Below are positions 32,853 to 42,729 of a stretch of DNA of 64,000 bases, one piece after another. Made by a program: the position numbers and the translations under genes. The notes under the pieces were generated by a model, which saw only the letters and a program-made list of their open reading frames with translations, searched no databases and had not been told where the DNA came from. Source of the stretch: Oscillatoriaceae cyanobacterium Prado104 (GTDB lineage Bacteria > Cyanobacteriota > Cyanobacteriia > Cyanobacteriales > Microcoleaceae); the NCBI GenBank assembly GCA_025454405.1, contig JALOON010000079.1:47801-111800 (forward strand). The letters are read 5' to 3'. Numbering within the stretch: the first letter of the stretch is position 1; each line of letters starts with the position of its first letter.

Positions 32853-34577
32853 ATGAAAATTGCGATCGCCCAAATTAATCCTACTGTCGGCAACTTAACA
32901 GGCAACTCCAACTTAATTTTAGAAGCTGCCCAAAAAGCTGCCAGCGCGGGTGCCAATTTATTGATAACTCCAGAACTTTGCCTGCTGGGTTATCCACCGC
33001 GCGATTTATTGTCGGTTCCCAGTTTTATTGCAGCAGCAGGAGAAAAGTTGCACCAGCTAGCGCAAGATTTGCCACCGGATTTGGCAACAATCGTCGGTAC
33101 TGCAACACCCAATACCAACGCCGTCAAACAAGGCGGAAAAGCTTTATTTAACAGCGGTGTTTTGTTGGAAGGCGGTAAAGTCAAGCAGATTTTTCACAAG
33201 CGATTGTTGCCGACTTATGATGTATTTGATGAAGACAGGTATTTTGAACCGGGAGAAACCAGCGGTTATTTTAATATTGGCGAACTAAAGATCGGCGTTA
33301 CGATTTGCGAGGATTTGTGGAATAACGAGGAGTTTTGGGGCAAACGCAGTTATGCCGGCGATCCGATCGCCGATTTGGTAAAATTGGGCGTAGATTTAGT
33401 AGTAAATTTGTCAGCATCGCCCTACTGCGCCAGCAAGCGACAAGTTCGATCGGCCATGTTGCAAAACAGCGCGCAGCGATGTGCGCTGCCGATCGTTTAC
33501 GCGAATCAAGTAGGGGGAAATGATGATATAATTTTTGATGGCAGCAGTTTTGCAATTAACAGAAATGCTCAATTAATCCGGGTACTTGCTTCTTTTAAAA
33601 CTGATTTTGCAATCGTGAAATATGACGAAACCAAAGGCGATTTGATGGGGGATAGCCTGCACAATGAAAGTGCAATTCAAGATGCGCCGTTGAGTTTCGA
33701 TCCGCCAGAAGGAGATGCAGAAATTTGGGAAGCTTTGGTTTTGGGAGTGCAGGATTACGTTCGCAAATGCGGTTTTTATAGAGTTGTACTTGGTTTGAGT
33801 GGCGGGATAGATTCGGCTTTGGTAGCTGCGATCGCCAGTTGCGCGATCGGGCCGCAAAATGTGTTAGGGGTTCTCATGCCTTCTCCTTACAGTTCCGACC
33901 ATTCAGTTAACGATGCTTTAGAATTAGCAAAAAATCTCGGCATTGCAATAGAAATGCTGCCGATCGGCGATTTAATGAAAGGTTTCGATCGCGCCCTTGC
34001 CGATCTATTTATCGATACAACCTTTGGCATTGCTGAAGAAAACCTGCAATCTCGAATTCGCGGCAATTTGTTAATGGCAATTTCCAATAAATTCGGACAC
34101 TTGCTGCTTTCTACTGGTAATAAATCCGAAATGGCAGTAGGTTACTGCACTCTTTACGGCGACATGAACGGCGGATTGTCCGTCATTTCTGACGTGCCAA
34201 AAACTCGCGTATATTCGCTTTGCAACTGGCTGAATTCCGGGGGATCTGCGTTAAAATTACCAGCGAATGGCGAAATAATTCCGAGAAATATCATCAGCAA
34301 AGCACCCAGCGCCGAACTCAAACCGGGGCAAATCGACCAAGATTCTTTGCCACCTTACGATATTTTAGATGACATCTTGCGGCGGTTAATTGAAGAACAC
34401 GAATCGATCGCGCAAATTGTTGCAGCAGGTCACGACGAAGCAGTAGTAAAACGTACAGTACAATTAGTAATGCGGGCAGAATTCAAACGCCGCCAAGCTG
34501 CCCCAGGTTTGAAAATCAGCGATCGCGCTTTCGGTACGGGTTGGCGGATGCCGATCGCCAAAGCAGCTTTTTATTAA
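32853..34577 (+). CDS. nadE: Glutamine-dependent NAD+ synthetase
   Basis: 574 residues, full length. The N-terminal nitrilase-type glutaminase (1-270) shows the Glu-Lys-Cys triad in ITPELCLLGYPPRDLL, FHKRLLPTYDVFDE and GVTICEDLWN. The C-terminal synthetase has the PP-loop SGGIDSALVAA and GNKSEMAVGYCTLYGD. It amidates deamido-NAD to NAD and completes the pathway begun by pncB and nadD. The start has no Shine-Dalgarno sequence. Confidence 0.96.
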   Translation: MKIAIAQINPTVGNLTGNSNLILEAAQKAASAGANLLITPELCLLGYPPRDLLSVPSFIAAAGEKLHQLAQDLPPDLATIVGTATPNTNAVKQGGKALFNSGVLLEGGKVKQIFHKRLLPTYDVFDEDRYFEPGETSGYFNIGELKIGVTICEDLWNNEEFWGKRSYAGDPIADLVKLGVDLVVNLSASPYCASKRQVRSAMLQNSAQRCALPIVYANQVGGNDDIIFDGSSFAINRNAQLIRVLASFKTDFAIVKYDETKGDLMGDSLHNESAIQDAPLSFDPPEGDAEIWEALVLGVQDYVRKCGFYRVVLGLSGGIDSALVAAIASCAIGPQNVLGVLMPSPYSSDHSVNDALELAKNLGIAIEMLPIGDLMKGFDRALADLFIDTTFGIAEENLQSRIRGNLLMAISNKFGHLLLSTGNKSEMAVGYCTLYGDMNGGLSVISDVPKTRVYSLCNWLNSGGSALKLPANGEIIPRNIISKAPSAELKPGQIDQDSLPPYDILDDILRRLIEEHESIAQIVAAGHDEAVVKRTVQLVMRAEFKRRQAAPGLKISDRAFGTGWRMPIAKAAFY

Positions 34578-34907
34578 GGTGATTTCGCAAACGAATTAAA
34601 CAACTGTGTGAAGTAATTGGTAACAAGTTAAGGCTGTATGGCAGTTGTCAAGGGGATATCATCCAATTCTTGAAAGAAAAATTTGTCATCACCTCTACGA
34701 ATCAACCTTATTGCAGTCGCGACTTTGTTCGTAGTGCGGACTAAAGTCCGCAAAATGCTGCGGACTAAAGTCCGCACTACAAACCGTTTTGATTGCTGGT
34801 AATCGACCGAACAATATCTAACAGGTTATATTAGGCACAAGTCGTAAATGCAAACGCGATCGCGTCAGTCAAACTGTATTAAAGTATTAGCCTGCGAAAC
34901 CGCCATC
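34578..34907. other. Intergenic with a large hairpin
   Basis: 34731-34780 is GTAGTGCGGACTAAAGTCCG..., with arms of about 20 bases pairing across a short loop. Each arm is itself nearly self-complementary. No gene otherwise. Confidence 0.6.
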
Positions 34908-35408
34908 ATGACCTGGAAAACGATACTTTCATTTATCTTAGGCGCAACAATTCTAACTCTACTGAGCGCTTGGTCGATCGAAGCAAATCTCCTGCCCCTT
35001 GCAACCGAGATCGACTACAAATCAGCAGAGCTGAGCTTTATTAAGATTTGGGTTCAGCTAGCACTAGCCATTGGAGTGCTGCTGCCTGGAGTTGCTTTTT
35101 TGGTGTGGATGCGTCACCCCAAAGTGCGAACGGTTTTTGGATTTTACCTGTTAGTTCTCGGCGTTCAAATCGCCAGCGAGCAAATATTCAGTCGCGTCTT
35201 TTTTTCCAGCTTGTTAGCGATCGTCGGTACTCTTTATACTACCTTTCGAGTTTGGCAATTGTGGCAGGGTAAATATTTGTTCAGCTTAAATGCTGAAAGC
35301 GATCTTGTTCGCGATCGAGTCGCGCGCGGCTTACTATGGCTTTTGCTGTTGTTTTGGTCTGCCAACTTAATCTTCGTTCTACCAATTGCTTGGTTAACGA
35401 TTATCTAA
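34908..35408 (+). CDS. Hypothetical membrane protein
   Basis: 166 residues from the ATG at 34908; the frame extends 20 codons upstream. Four or five hydrophobic helices (TILSFILGATILTLLSAWSI, LALAIGVLLPGVAFLVWM, GFYLLVLGVQIA, LLWLLLLFWSANLIFVLPI). Family not recognised. It precedes an ABC permease gene by 48 bases. Confidence 0.65.
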   Translation: MTWKTILSFILGATILTLLSAWSIEANLLPLATEIDYKSAELSFIKIWVQLALAIGVLLPGVAFLVWMRHPKVRTVFGFYLLVLGVQIASEQIFSRVFFSSLLAIVGTLYTTFRVWQLWQGKYLFSLNAESDLVRDRVARGLLWLLLLFWSANLIFVLPIAWLTII

Positions 35409-35456
35409 AGCTAATTTCCTGTTAGAATATGGAGAGCATTTTTTATTGGAATCGAA

Positions 35457-36284
35457 ATGAGCCGTCAAAATTTATTAAAAGCGCTGCTTTACGCAGTGCT
35501 AATTGCATATTCTCTGATTACTTTCTTGCCCTTTGCATGGGCGCTGTCAGCCTCTTTTAAACCGCTTGCTGAAATCGGCGCTGGCGGTGCTAACTTCCTG
35601 CCGCAAAATTTCACTTTGGACAATTACCGCAAGATTTTACTCGAATCGGGTTTGTTCGGACGCTGGTTTTTTAACAGCGCCTTTGTTGCGGTTTGCGTTA
35701 CTGGATTGAATCTTATTTTTAACTCGATGGCCGGTTACGCTTTGGCGCGGGTAAGGTTTCCGGGAAATCAATTAATGTTTGCCATAATTTTAGCCGTGTT
35801 GATGGTGCCGGGACAAGTGACGCTGATTCCTACGTTTTTAATTTTAAAGAATTTAGGCTGGCTGAATACCTATCAAGGTTTGATTGTTCCGAGTGCGGTG
35901 AATGCAACTTTTATTTTTATGATGCGGCAGTTTTTTGTGAGTTTTCCTCAAGAATTGGAGGAAGCAGCCGCCCTAGATGGATTGAGCCGCTTCGAGACTT
36001 TTTGGCAAATCGTGATGCCTTTGGCTAAGCCGGCTTTGGCAGCTCAAGCTATTTTTATTTTTATGGGCGCGTGGAACAGTTTTTTAATGCCGTTGATGAT
36101 TCTGTCGCGATCGGAAATGTTTACTCTACCTTTAGGATTGAATACTTTTAAGGGTCAATATATCAGTTATTGGAATTATATTATGGCTGCTTCAATGGTT
36201 TTTACGCTACCGGCTTTGGGGATTTATGCTTTTTTTAACCGCTATTTTATTTCGGGAGTAACTTTTACTGGCGGCAAGGGATAA
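35457..36284 (+). CDS. Carbohydrate ABC transporter permease (MalG type)
   Basis: 275 residues, six helices. The EAA loop that contacts the ATPase is clear: EELEEAAALDGLSRFETFWQ then IVMPLAKPALA. It belongs to the sugar-uptake (CUT1) inner-membrane permeases. No binding protein, second permease or ATPase is near, so its partners must be encoded elsewhere; this scattering is common in cyanobacteria. Confidence 0.92.
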   Translation: MSRQNLLKALLYAVLIAYSLITFLPFAWALSASFKPLAEIGAGGANFLPQNFTLDNYRKILLESGLFGRWFFNSAFVAVCVTGLNLIFNSMAGYALARVRFPGNQLMFAIILAVLMVPGQVTLIPTFLILKNLGWLNTYQGLIVPSAVNATFIFMMRQFFVSFPQELEEAAALDGLSRFETFWQIVMPLAKPALAAQAIFIFMGAWNSFLMPLMILSRSEMFTLPLGLNTFKGQYISYWNYIMAASMVFTLPALGIYAFFNRYFISGVTFTGGKG

Positions 36285-36503
36285 GAGTTGAGATTTGAGA
36301 TTTTAGAGTCAAGATGTAAATCTCGATCGCCCTAGAAGCAAACAGATCCGGAACCGAAGGTATTTGCAATTTATGTATGGGATGAAACAGCCACCATTGC
36401 CTGAGAATGAAGTTGCGCGGTTGGAAGCCCTAGTGGGTTATGAAATTCTCGATACCCCAGAGGAGGCGGAATTTGACGATATCGCACGCATCGCGGCCTG
36501 TAT

Positions 36504-39014
36504 TTGCCAAACTCCGATCGCCCTAATCAGTCTAATCTTGCCACCAATCCTTTAGTGACGGGCGATCCGAACATCCGATTTTATGCCGGCGCGCCGCTGA
36601 TTACCTCCGATGGCTGCGCTTTGGGCAGCCTGTGCGTCATCGATCGCACCCCCCGCAACCTTAGTCCCGAACAGATAGAAGCACTGCAAGCACTCAGCCG
36701 TCAAGTCGTCCGCCAAATTGAAATGCGACGCAGTGCCGGCACTCTGCAACGCGCCGCCCTCAAGCACCAAATATCGGACAAACGGCGTCGGGGATTTTAC
36801 AGACAAATTGTTGCCGGATTTGGGCTGGCGGCGGCAATTTTGGCGGCTGTCGGCTGGGTTTCATACCGCAGCTTGACCGAACAAATCGAGACTTCCCAAC
36901 AGTCGATCCACAGCAAAAATGTATCGGAAAAACTCGAAACTATCCTGTCGCTCATCTCGGATGCGGAAGCCGGACAGCGCGGCTATTTGCTCACAGGAAA
37001 CGAGCGCTATTTGGAACCTTACCGTAGTGGGTTCGATCGTCTCGACAAAGAAGTTATAGAATTGCGAAAATTAACAGCAGAGCGATCGGGATACCGCAGG
37101 CAAATTGATACCCTAGAGCCTTTAATCTTCAAAGAGCTATTTTTAATTAAAAACACTGTAGAACTGAGAAAAACCAATGGTTTAGATCCGGTAATCCAGT
37201 CAATTAAACTAGGTCAAAGCAATAGTTTGATGGATTCCATTCGATTGACTGTCGGTTCGATGAAACATAGTGAAAATCAGTTATTTGAGGAGCGATCGAC
37301 CGCTGCTGAAGCCAGTTCTCGAAGAACGGTTTTAGCCTTCTCGGGCGGGCTGTTCCTCAGTTTTTTAGTTCTAGGAGTTGTCTACTATTTCATCTACCGA
37401 GAAATCGCTTTGCGCTACCGCACCGAACGGGGATTGGAACTGGAACGAGATTTTACTGCTGCCATTTTTGAAACCGCTGGTGCCTTAGTAATGGTAATCG
37501 ATTCTGATGGGCGAATTATCCGCTTTAACCGCGCTTGCGAGCGCATCACGGGTTATCCGCTATTTGAAGTAGCGGGTACAGTTTTTTGGGAGTTGTTCTC
37601 GATTCCGGCCGAGATGAAACAGGTAAAAACTGCCTTTTTCAACCTGCAAGCACCAGATAATACTGTTGAATATGCGATCTTCACGGGCACCGACATCACC
37701 GCGAGCAAGCGCGCCGAACAAAGACAATTAGTGCAGCATGCCATCACCCGGATTTTAGCAGAGTCGGCAACAGTTGAAGAAGCTGTACAAAATATTATCA
37801 AAGCAATTTGTAATAGTCTGGGATGGGATTTAGGCGAACTATGGACGCCGGAAGGTTCGGAACTGATGTCGCAGAACAGTGAAGATTTTGCCAATTCCTC
37901 CTCATTAAGCTGTGTAAATTTTTGGTCTAATCCGTCAATTGAACTGCCAGAATATATGGCAGATTTGGGACTGTTTACCTTCAAATTCGGTGTGGGGTTG
38001 CCCGGTCGCATTTGGGAAACAGGTTTGCCGTACTGGATTAGAGATATCACTACCGTCACTAACTTTCTTGTCAGGCATAGCCTCTGCAAAGATGGAATGC
38101 AAGGCGCATTTGGTTTCCCCATTTTAGATGATGGCAATGTGTGGGGCGTGTTGGTTTTTTACAGCAAAGATTTTCAGCAAGTAGATAAAGATCTGCTAGA
38201 AAAAATGGCGAATATCGGCAGCCAGATCGGTCAATTTATCCGACGAAAACAAGCAGATTTAGAACTTAAAAAGATTCAAGAAAAACTGCAAGCCATTATG
38301 GATAACAGCTCGACTCTGATTTTTATCAAAGATGCTGGTGGCTGCTTTCAGTTTGTCAACCGTCAATACGAACGTTTATTTAAACTTACCAGCGAACAGA
38401 TTCAGGGCAAGACCGATCGCGATTTATTCCCGCCAGAAATCGCAAATATTATCCGCCAAAACGATCTGAAAGTCCTGAGCAGCGGAGTCCCCTTAGAAAT
38501 TGAAGAAACCCTCGCTCAAGATGATGGATTGCATACCTATCTTTCGGTCAAGTTTCCCCTGCAAGATCCGTTATCCAACCGTTTCAATTCTGTGTGCGCG
38601 ATCGCGACTGATATTACCGAGCGCAAAATTGCGGAAATCGGGCTGCAAAAACAGCAAGCAGCGCTGATTGAATTAGCCCAGTGCCAGCAGTTTTACACCG
38701 GGGATTTGGGGGCTGCCTGGCGAGAAATTACTGAGACTGCGGCCCGCACTTTGGGCGTCGAAAGAGCTAGTATTTGGCTGTACGATCGCGATCGATCTTT
38801 AATTCGCTGCGTGGATTTGTACCAAGCAACTCAAAATGTGCATACAGCCGGTTTAACGCTGGCTGCTGTTGATACCATCTTATTTTGCACCTCTGGGAAT
38901 TACATCGATGCTGGATGTGCCGGTGCGCGTGGCAGGGCAGACTGTGGGAGTTCTCTGTCACGAACAGGTGGGAAAGCAAAGGCAGTGGAGGTTGGAAGAA
39001 CAGAACTTTGCTAG
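36504..39014 (+). CDS. Cyclase copy 1, sensor segment (GAF-CHASE3-PAS-GAF-PAS)
   Basis: Longest open piece of copy 1. Reads from the second half of the first GAF (SNLATNPLVTGDPNIRFYAG) to the start of the last GAF (THAGLTLAAVD in spirit: VHTAGLTLAAVD), then about 40 out-of-frame residues to a stop. Could be translated only from an internal start. Confidence 0.6.
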   Translation: MPNSDRPNQSNLATNPLVTGDPNIRFYAGAPLITSDGCALGSLCVIDRTPRNLSPEQIEALQALSRQVVRQIEMRRSAGTLQRAALKHQISDKRRRGFYRQIVAGFGLAAAILAAVGWVSYRSLTEQIETSQQSIHSKNVSEKLETILSLISDAEAGQRGYLLTGNERYLEPYRSGFDRLDKEVIELRKLTAERSGYRRQIDTLEPLIFKELFLIKNTVELRKTNGLDPVIQSIKLGQSNSLMDSIRLTVGSMKHSENQLFEERSTAAEASSRRTVLAFSGGLFLSFLVLGVVYYFIYREIALRYRTERGLELERDFTAAIFETAGALVMVIDSDGRIIRFNRACERITGYPLFEVAGTVFWELFSIPAEMKQVKTAFFNLQAPDNTVEYAIFTGTDITASKRAEQRQLVQHAITRILAESATVEEAVQNIIKAICNSLGWDLGELWTPEGSELMSQNSEDFANSSSLSCVNFWSNPSIELPEYMADLGLFTFKFGVGLPGRIWETGLPYWIRDITTVTNFLVRHSLCKDGMQGAFGFPILDDGNVWGVLVFYSKDFQQVDKDLLEKMANIGSQIGQFIRRKQADLELKKIQEKLQAIMDNSSTLIFIKDAGGCFQFVNRQYERLFKLTSEQIQGKTDRDLFPPEIANIIRQNDLKVLSSGVPLEIEETLAQDDGLHTYLSVKFPLQDPLSNRFNSVCAIATDITERKIAEIGLQKQQAALIELAQCQQFYTGDLGAAWREITETAARTLGVERASIWLYDRDRSLIRCVDLYQATQNVHTAGLTLAAVDTILFCTSGNYIDAGCAGARGRADCGSSLSRTGGKAKAVEVGRTELC

Positions 39015-39747
39015 TTATTTAGCTTACATGGCTGCTTTAGCAATAGAATCCCACGAACGCAAACAAGTTCAAATAGAATTGCGGATCGAACAAGAAAAAG
39101 TCGAACGGCTGTTGCTGAATATTTTGCCACCTTCAATTGCGATGCGATTGAAACAGGAATCGAGTTCGATCGCGGACAGTTTTACATCAGCCACCGTGTT
39201 GTTTGCCGATATTGTTGGCTTTACGAAAATCGCCGATCGCATGTCGCCGACGGCGCTGGTTTTATTGCTGAATGAAATCTTCTCGAGCTTCGATTTGCTG
39301 ACAGAAAAATACGGTTTGGAGAAGATTAAAACTATCGGCGATGCGTACATGGTAGCTGGTGGCATTCCCCTAGAACGCGCGGATCATGCAGAGGCAATTG
39401 CCTTTTTAGCACTCGACATGCAAAACGCGCTCGATCGTTTTAACAAAGAACGCTGCCAAAGTTTTAGCATCCGTATCGGCATCAACAGCGGTCCGGTGGT
39501 AGCGGGAGTAATCGGGATTAAAAAGTTTATCTACGACTTGTGGGGAGATACTGTAAATACGGCTTCGCGCATGGAATCTCACGGTTTGCCGGGGGAAATT
39601 CAGCTTACTGAGGCAACTTATCAACTATTGGTGGATAAGTTTGTGTTTGAAGAACGGGGGACAATCGAGATTAAGGGTAAAGGATTAATGCGAACCTATT
39701 TTTTGAAAGGCAGAAAAGGTAGTTCGATCGATATTTCTAGAAACTAG
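38869..39747 (+). CDS. Cyclase copy 1, GAF end plus catalytic domain
   Basis: Open from a TTG that overlaps the upstream segment. Residues 1-70 are the end of the last GAF (SYFAPLGITSMLDVPVRVAG), then a coiled linker and the whole class III cyclase domain, intact in every catalytic residue. It might be made by reinitiation. Confidence 0.7.
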   Translation: MIPSYFAPLGITSMLDVPVRVAGQTVGVLCHEQVGKQRQWRLEEQNFASYLAYMAALAIESHERKQVQIELRIEQEKVERLLLNILPPSIAMRLKQESSSIADSFTSATVLFADIVGFTKIADRMSPTALVLLLNEIFSSFDLLTEKYGLEKIKTIGDAYMVAGGIPLERADHAEAIAFLALDMQNALDRFNKERCQSFSIRIGINSGPVVAGVIGIKKFIYDLWGDTVNTASRMESHGLPGEIQLTEATYQLLVDKFVFEERGTIEIKGKGLMRTYFLKGRKGSSIDISRN

Positions 39748-40157
39748 GTTTGAGATATTAGATTTTGTAGGGTTCGCGGCGCGCACCTCAGCACAATTAC
39801 CGAAAATAATGGGTTGACAAGCGCGATCGCGGTAAGATGCGCCCGCAAGCGCCCGACACGTGAAGTTTGTGCGGGAAATACTGGCGATGCGCAACAGCAG
39901 GGTTATTTTGGTAGAGAGACTTTCAGGAAAATCCCAGAATGCCACTGTTCCAGTCCCTCAGTAGAGCGAGAGTCAGTAACGCCACTGTGACGTTCGCGGG
40001 GAAACGTGCCATAGTTGGATTGTCCGGGATTGCCCGGAAGGATGCCGCGTAAATGTATCAGTAAATACTGTCAAGGTGTAAATCTCGATCGCTCAAAAAA
40101 CATAAGGGTCAAAGTCAAGCGCATTTGCCATCAAGTTATTCTTTATCGAGCTCAAGG
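39748..40157. other. Intergenic between the two cyclases
   Basis: No gene. GGGAAATACTGGCGATGCGC, CAGAATGCCACTGTTCC and GAGAGTCAGTAACGCCACTG near 39871-39985 faintly recall cobalamin-riboswitch blocks, but the order and spacing do not fit well. Confidence 0.3.
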
Positions 40158-41468
40158 ATGACACAGCCACCATTGCCTGAGAATGAAGTTGCGCGGTTGG
40201 AAGCCCTGGCGGGGTATGAAATTCTCGATACCCCAGAGGAGGCGGAATTTGACGATATCGCACGCATCGCGGCCTGTATTTGCCAAACTCCGATCGCCCT
40301 AATCAGTCTAATCGTTCCCAATACCCTTCTTGACGAGCGTTTTGCTACCAATCCTTTAGTGACGGGCGATCCGAACATCCGGTTTTATGCCGGCGCGCCG
40401 CTGATTACCTCCGATGGCTGCGCTTTGGGCAGCCTGTGCGTCATTGACCGCACCCCCCGCAACCTCAGTCCCGAACAGATAGAAGCACTGCAAGCACTCA
40501 GCCGCCAAGTCGTCCGCCAAATCGAAATGCGGCGCAGCGCCCGCACTCTCGAACGTACCGCCCTCAAGCATCAAGTATCGCGCAAGCAGCGCCACGGATT
40601 TTTGACACAAATTGTTGCCGGATTTGGGTTGGCGGCGGCAATTTTGGGGGCTGTCGGCTGGGTTTCATACCGCAGCTTGACCGAACAAATCGTGATTTCC
40701 CAACAGTCGATCCACAGCAAAAATGTATCGGAAAAACTCGAAAGCATCCTGTCGCTAATCTCGGATGCGGAAGCCGGACAGCGCGGCTATTTGCTCACAG
40801 GAAACGAGCGCTATTTGGAACCTTACAATACTGCACTGGACAAGCTCGAACAACAAGTTAGTAGACTGCGAAAATTAACAACAGAGCGACCGGGATACCG
40901 CAGACAAATCGATTCCTTAGAACCTTTATTTTTCAAAAAGTTATCGTTAATTCAAGAAACGGTAAATTTGAGAAAAAATCACAGTTTAGATCCGGTATTG
41001 CAGTCGATTAAACTCGTGCAAAGCAATAGTTTGATGGATTACATTCGCTCCGAGATTGAGACGATGAAAATTAGCGAGAATCAGTTGTTTGAAGAGCGAT
41101 CGCTCGCTGCTGAAGCCAGTTCTAGAAGAACGGTTTTCGCCTTCTCTAGCGGTTTGTTCCTCAGTTTTTTAGTTCTAGGAGTTGTCTACTATTTCATCTA
41201 CCGAGAAATCGCTTTGCGCTACCGCACCGAACGGGGATTAGAACTAGAACGAGATTTTGCTGCTGCCATTTTTGAAACTGTGGGTGCCCTAGTGATGGTG
41301 CTCGACTCCGAGGGTCGAATTATCCGCTTTAACCGCGCTTGCGAGCGCATCACGGGATATCCGCTATTTGAAGTAGCGGGTACAGTTTTTTGGGAGTTGT
41401 TCTCGATTCCGGCCGAGATGAAACAGGTAAAAACTGCCTTTTTCAACCTGCAAGCACGGCAGCACTAA
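40158..41468 (+). CDS. Cyclase copy 2, N-terminal segment (GAF-CHASE3-PAS start)
   Basis: Begins MTQPPLPENEVARLEALAGY, preceded by AAGG, and ends FFNLQARQH and stop in the first PAS domain. Two membrane helices flank the CHASE3 sensor. Truncated relative to the family. Confidence 0.65.
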   Translation: MTQPPLPENEVARLEALAGYEILDTPEEAEFDDIARIAACICQTPIALISLIVPNTLLDERFATNPLVTGDPNIRFYAGAPLITSDGCALGSLCVIDRTPRNLSPEQIEALQALSRQVVRQIEMRRSARTLERTALKHQVSRKQRHGFLTQIVAGFGLAAAILGAVGWVSYRSLTEQIVISQQSIHSKNVSEKLESILSLISDAEAGQRGYLLTGNERYLEPYNTALDKLEQQVSRLRKLTTERPGYRRQIDSLEPLFFKKLSLIQETVNLRKNHSLDPVLQSIKLVQSNSLMDYIRSEIETMKISENQLFEERSLAAEASSRRTVFAFSSGLFLSFLVLGVVYYFIYREIALRYRTERGLELERDFAAAIFETVGALVMVLDSEGRIIRFNRACERITGYPLFEVAGTVFWELFSIPAEMKQVKTAFFNLQARQH

Positions 41469-41469
41469 A

Positions 41470-42729
41470 GTGATTTCTTGGACGACTGCAAGCCTCCGCA
41501 AACCAGATAATACCGTTGAATACTCGATCGTCACGGGTACCGACATCACCGCGAGCAAGCGCGCCGAACAGCTACAATTAGTGCAGCACGCTACCACCCG
41601 GATTTTGGCAGATGCCGTAACAGTTGAAGAGGCAGTACAAAAAATCATCAAAGCAATTTGTCAATGTTTGGGATGGGATTTAGGCGAACTCTGGACGCCG
41701 GATGGAGTGGAACTGACGCAGCAAACCAGTAAAGATTTTGCCAATCCTGACTCCTCGTTAAGCTGTACGAATTTGTGGTTGAATCCATCAGTTGACTTGC
41801 CAGAATATATGGCGGAAATCGGGCTGGCGAGCTTTGATTTTGGTGTGGGGTTGCCGGGTCTAATTTGGCAGACAGGTTTGCCTCGGTGGGTTAGCGATAT
41901 GTGCGCCGAAACGAGCTTAATCAAAATAGCTAGCGTCTGCCAAGATGGACTGCACGGCGCATTTGGTTTTCCCATTTTAGACAACGAAAATGTCTTGGGG
42001 GTGATGATTTTTCGCAGCAGATACGTCCAGCAACTCAATGTAGAATTGCTCGACAAAATGATGAATATCGGCAGCCAAATGGGGCAATTTGTCCGGCGCA
42101 AGCAAGCCGATCTCGAACTAAAACAGCTCCAAGAAAGGCTGCAAGCGGTAATGGACAACAGCGCGACGCTGATTTTCATCAAGGATGCCGTCGGTCGATT
42201 TCAGTTTGTCAACCGTCAATTTGAACGTTTATTTAACATTACTAGCGAACAGATTCAGGGCAAGACCGATCGCGATTTATTCCCGCCAGAAATTGCCGAA
42301 ACTTTACGCCAAAACGATACGAGAGTCCTGACTGACGGAGTTCCTTTAGAAATTGAGGAAGTGATTTCTCTAGATAATGTATTGCATACTTATCTGTCAG
42401 TCAAGTTTCCCCTGCAAGATCCGGTATTGGGCAATTTCAATGCCTTGTGCGCGATCGCGACTGATATTACCGAGCGCAAAATTGCAGAAATCGGGCTGCA
42501 AAAACAACAAGCAGTGCTGATTGAATTAGCCCAGTGCAAACAGTTTTACATCGGCGATTTGGGTGCTGCTTGGTGGAAAATTACCGAAACAGCCGCCCGC
42601 ACTTTGAGCGTTGAAAGAGTCAGCATGTGGCTGTACGATCGCGATCGATCTTTAATTCGCTGCGTGGATTTGTACCAAGCAACTCAAAATGTGCATACAG
42701 CCGGTTTAACGCTGGCTGCTGTTGATTAG
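41470..42729 (+). CDS. Cyclase copy 2, middle segment (PAS end-GAF-PAS-GAF start)
   Basis: In-frame homology starts at VISWTTASLRKPDNTVEYSI and runs to VHTAGLTLAAVD, where TAG stops it. The stop overlaps the TTG of the next piece. Confidence 0.6.
   Translation: MISWTTASLRKPDNTVEYSIVTGTDITASKRAEQLQLVQHATTRILADAVTVEEAVQKIIKAICQCLGWDLGELWTPDGVELTQQTSKDFANPDSSLSCTNLWLNPSVDLPEYMAEIGLASFDFGVGLPGLIWQTGLPRWVSDMCAETSLIKIASVCQDGLHGAFGFPILDNENVLGVMIFRSRYVQQLNVELLDKMMNIGSQMGQFVRRKQADLELKQLQERLQAVMDNSATLIFIKDAVGRFQFVNRQFERLFNITSEQIQGKTDRDLFPPEIAETLRQNDTRVLTDGVPLEIEEVISLDNVLHTYLSVKFPLQDPVLGNFNALCAIATDITERKIAEIGLQKQQAVLIELAQCKQFYIGDLGAAWWKITETAARTLSVERVSMWLYDRDRSLIRCVDLYQATQNVHTAGLTLAAVD

Larger units (their letters stand above)
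36373..39747 (+). pseudogene. Multi-sensor adenylate cyclase, copy 1 (two frame breaks)
   Basis: Order of domains: GAF (PPLPENEVARLEALVGYEIL onward), membrane-bound CHASE3 (SYRSLTEQIETSQQSIHSKN, SDAEAGQRGYLLTGNERYLE), PAS, GAF, PAS (FIKDAGGCFQFVNRQYERLF), GAF, class III cyclase. The cyclase has both metal aspartates (FADIVGFTK, TIGDAYM), Lys in EKIKTIGD and Asp in DLWGDTVNTASRM, which specify ATP. The frame breaks near 36537 (GAF core missing) and near 38870 (part of the last GAF missing). The first PAS also lacks about 40 residues between NLQA and PDNTVEY, in frame. Confidence 0.8.

Noticed and set aside
39871..39985. Cobalamin riboswitch
   Set aside because: Some blocks look alike but the order and spacing do not match, and neither neighbour is B12-related; kept only as a weak finding.
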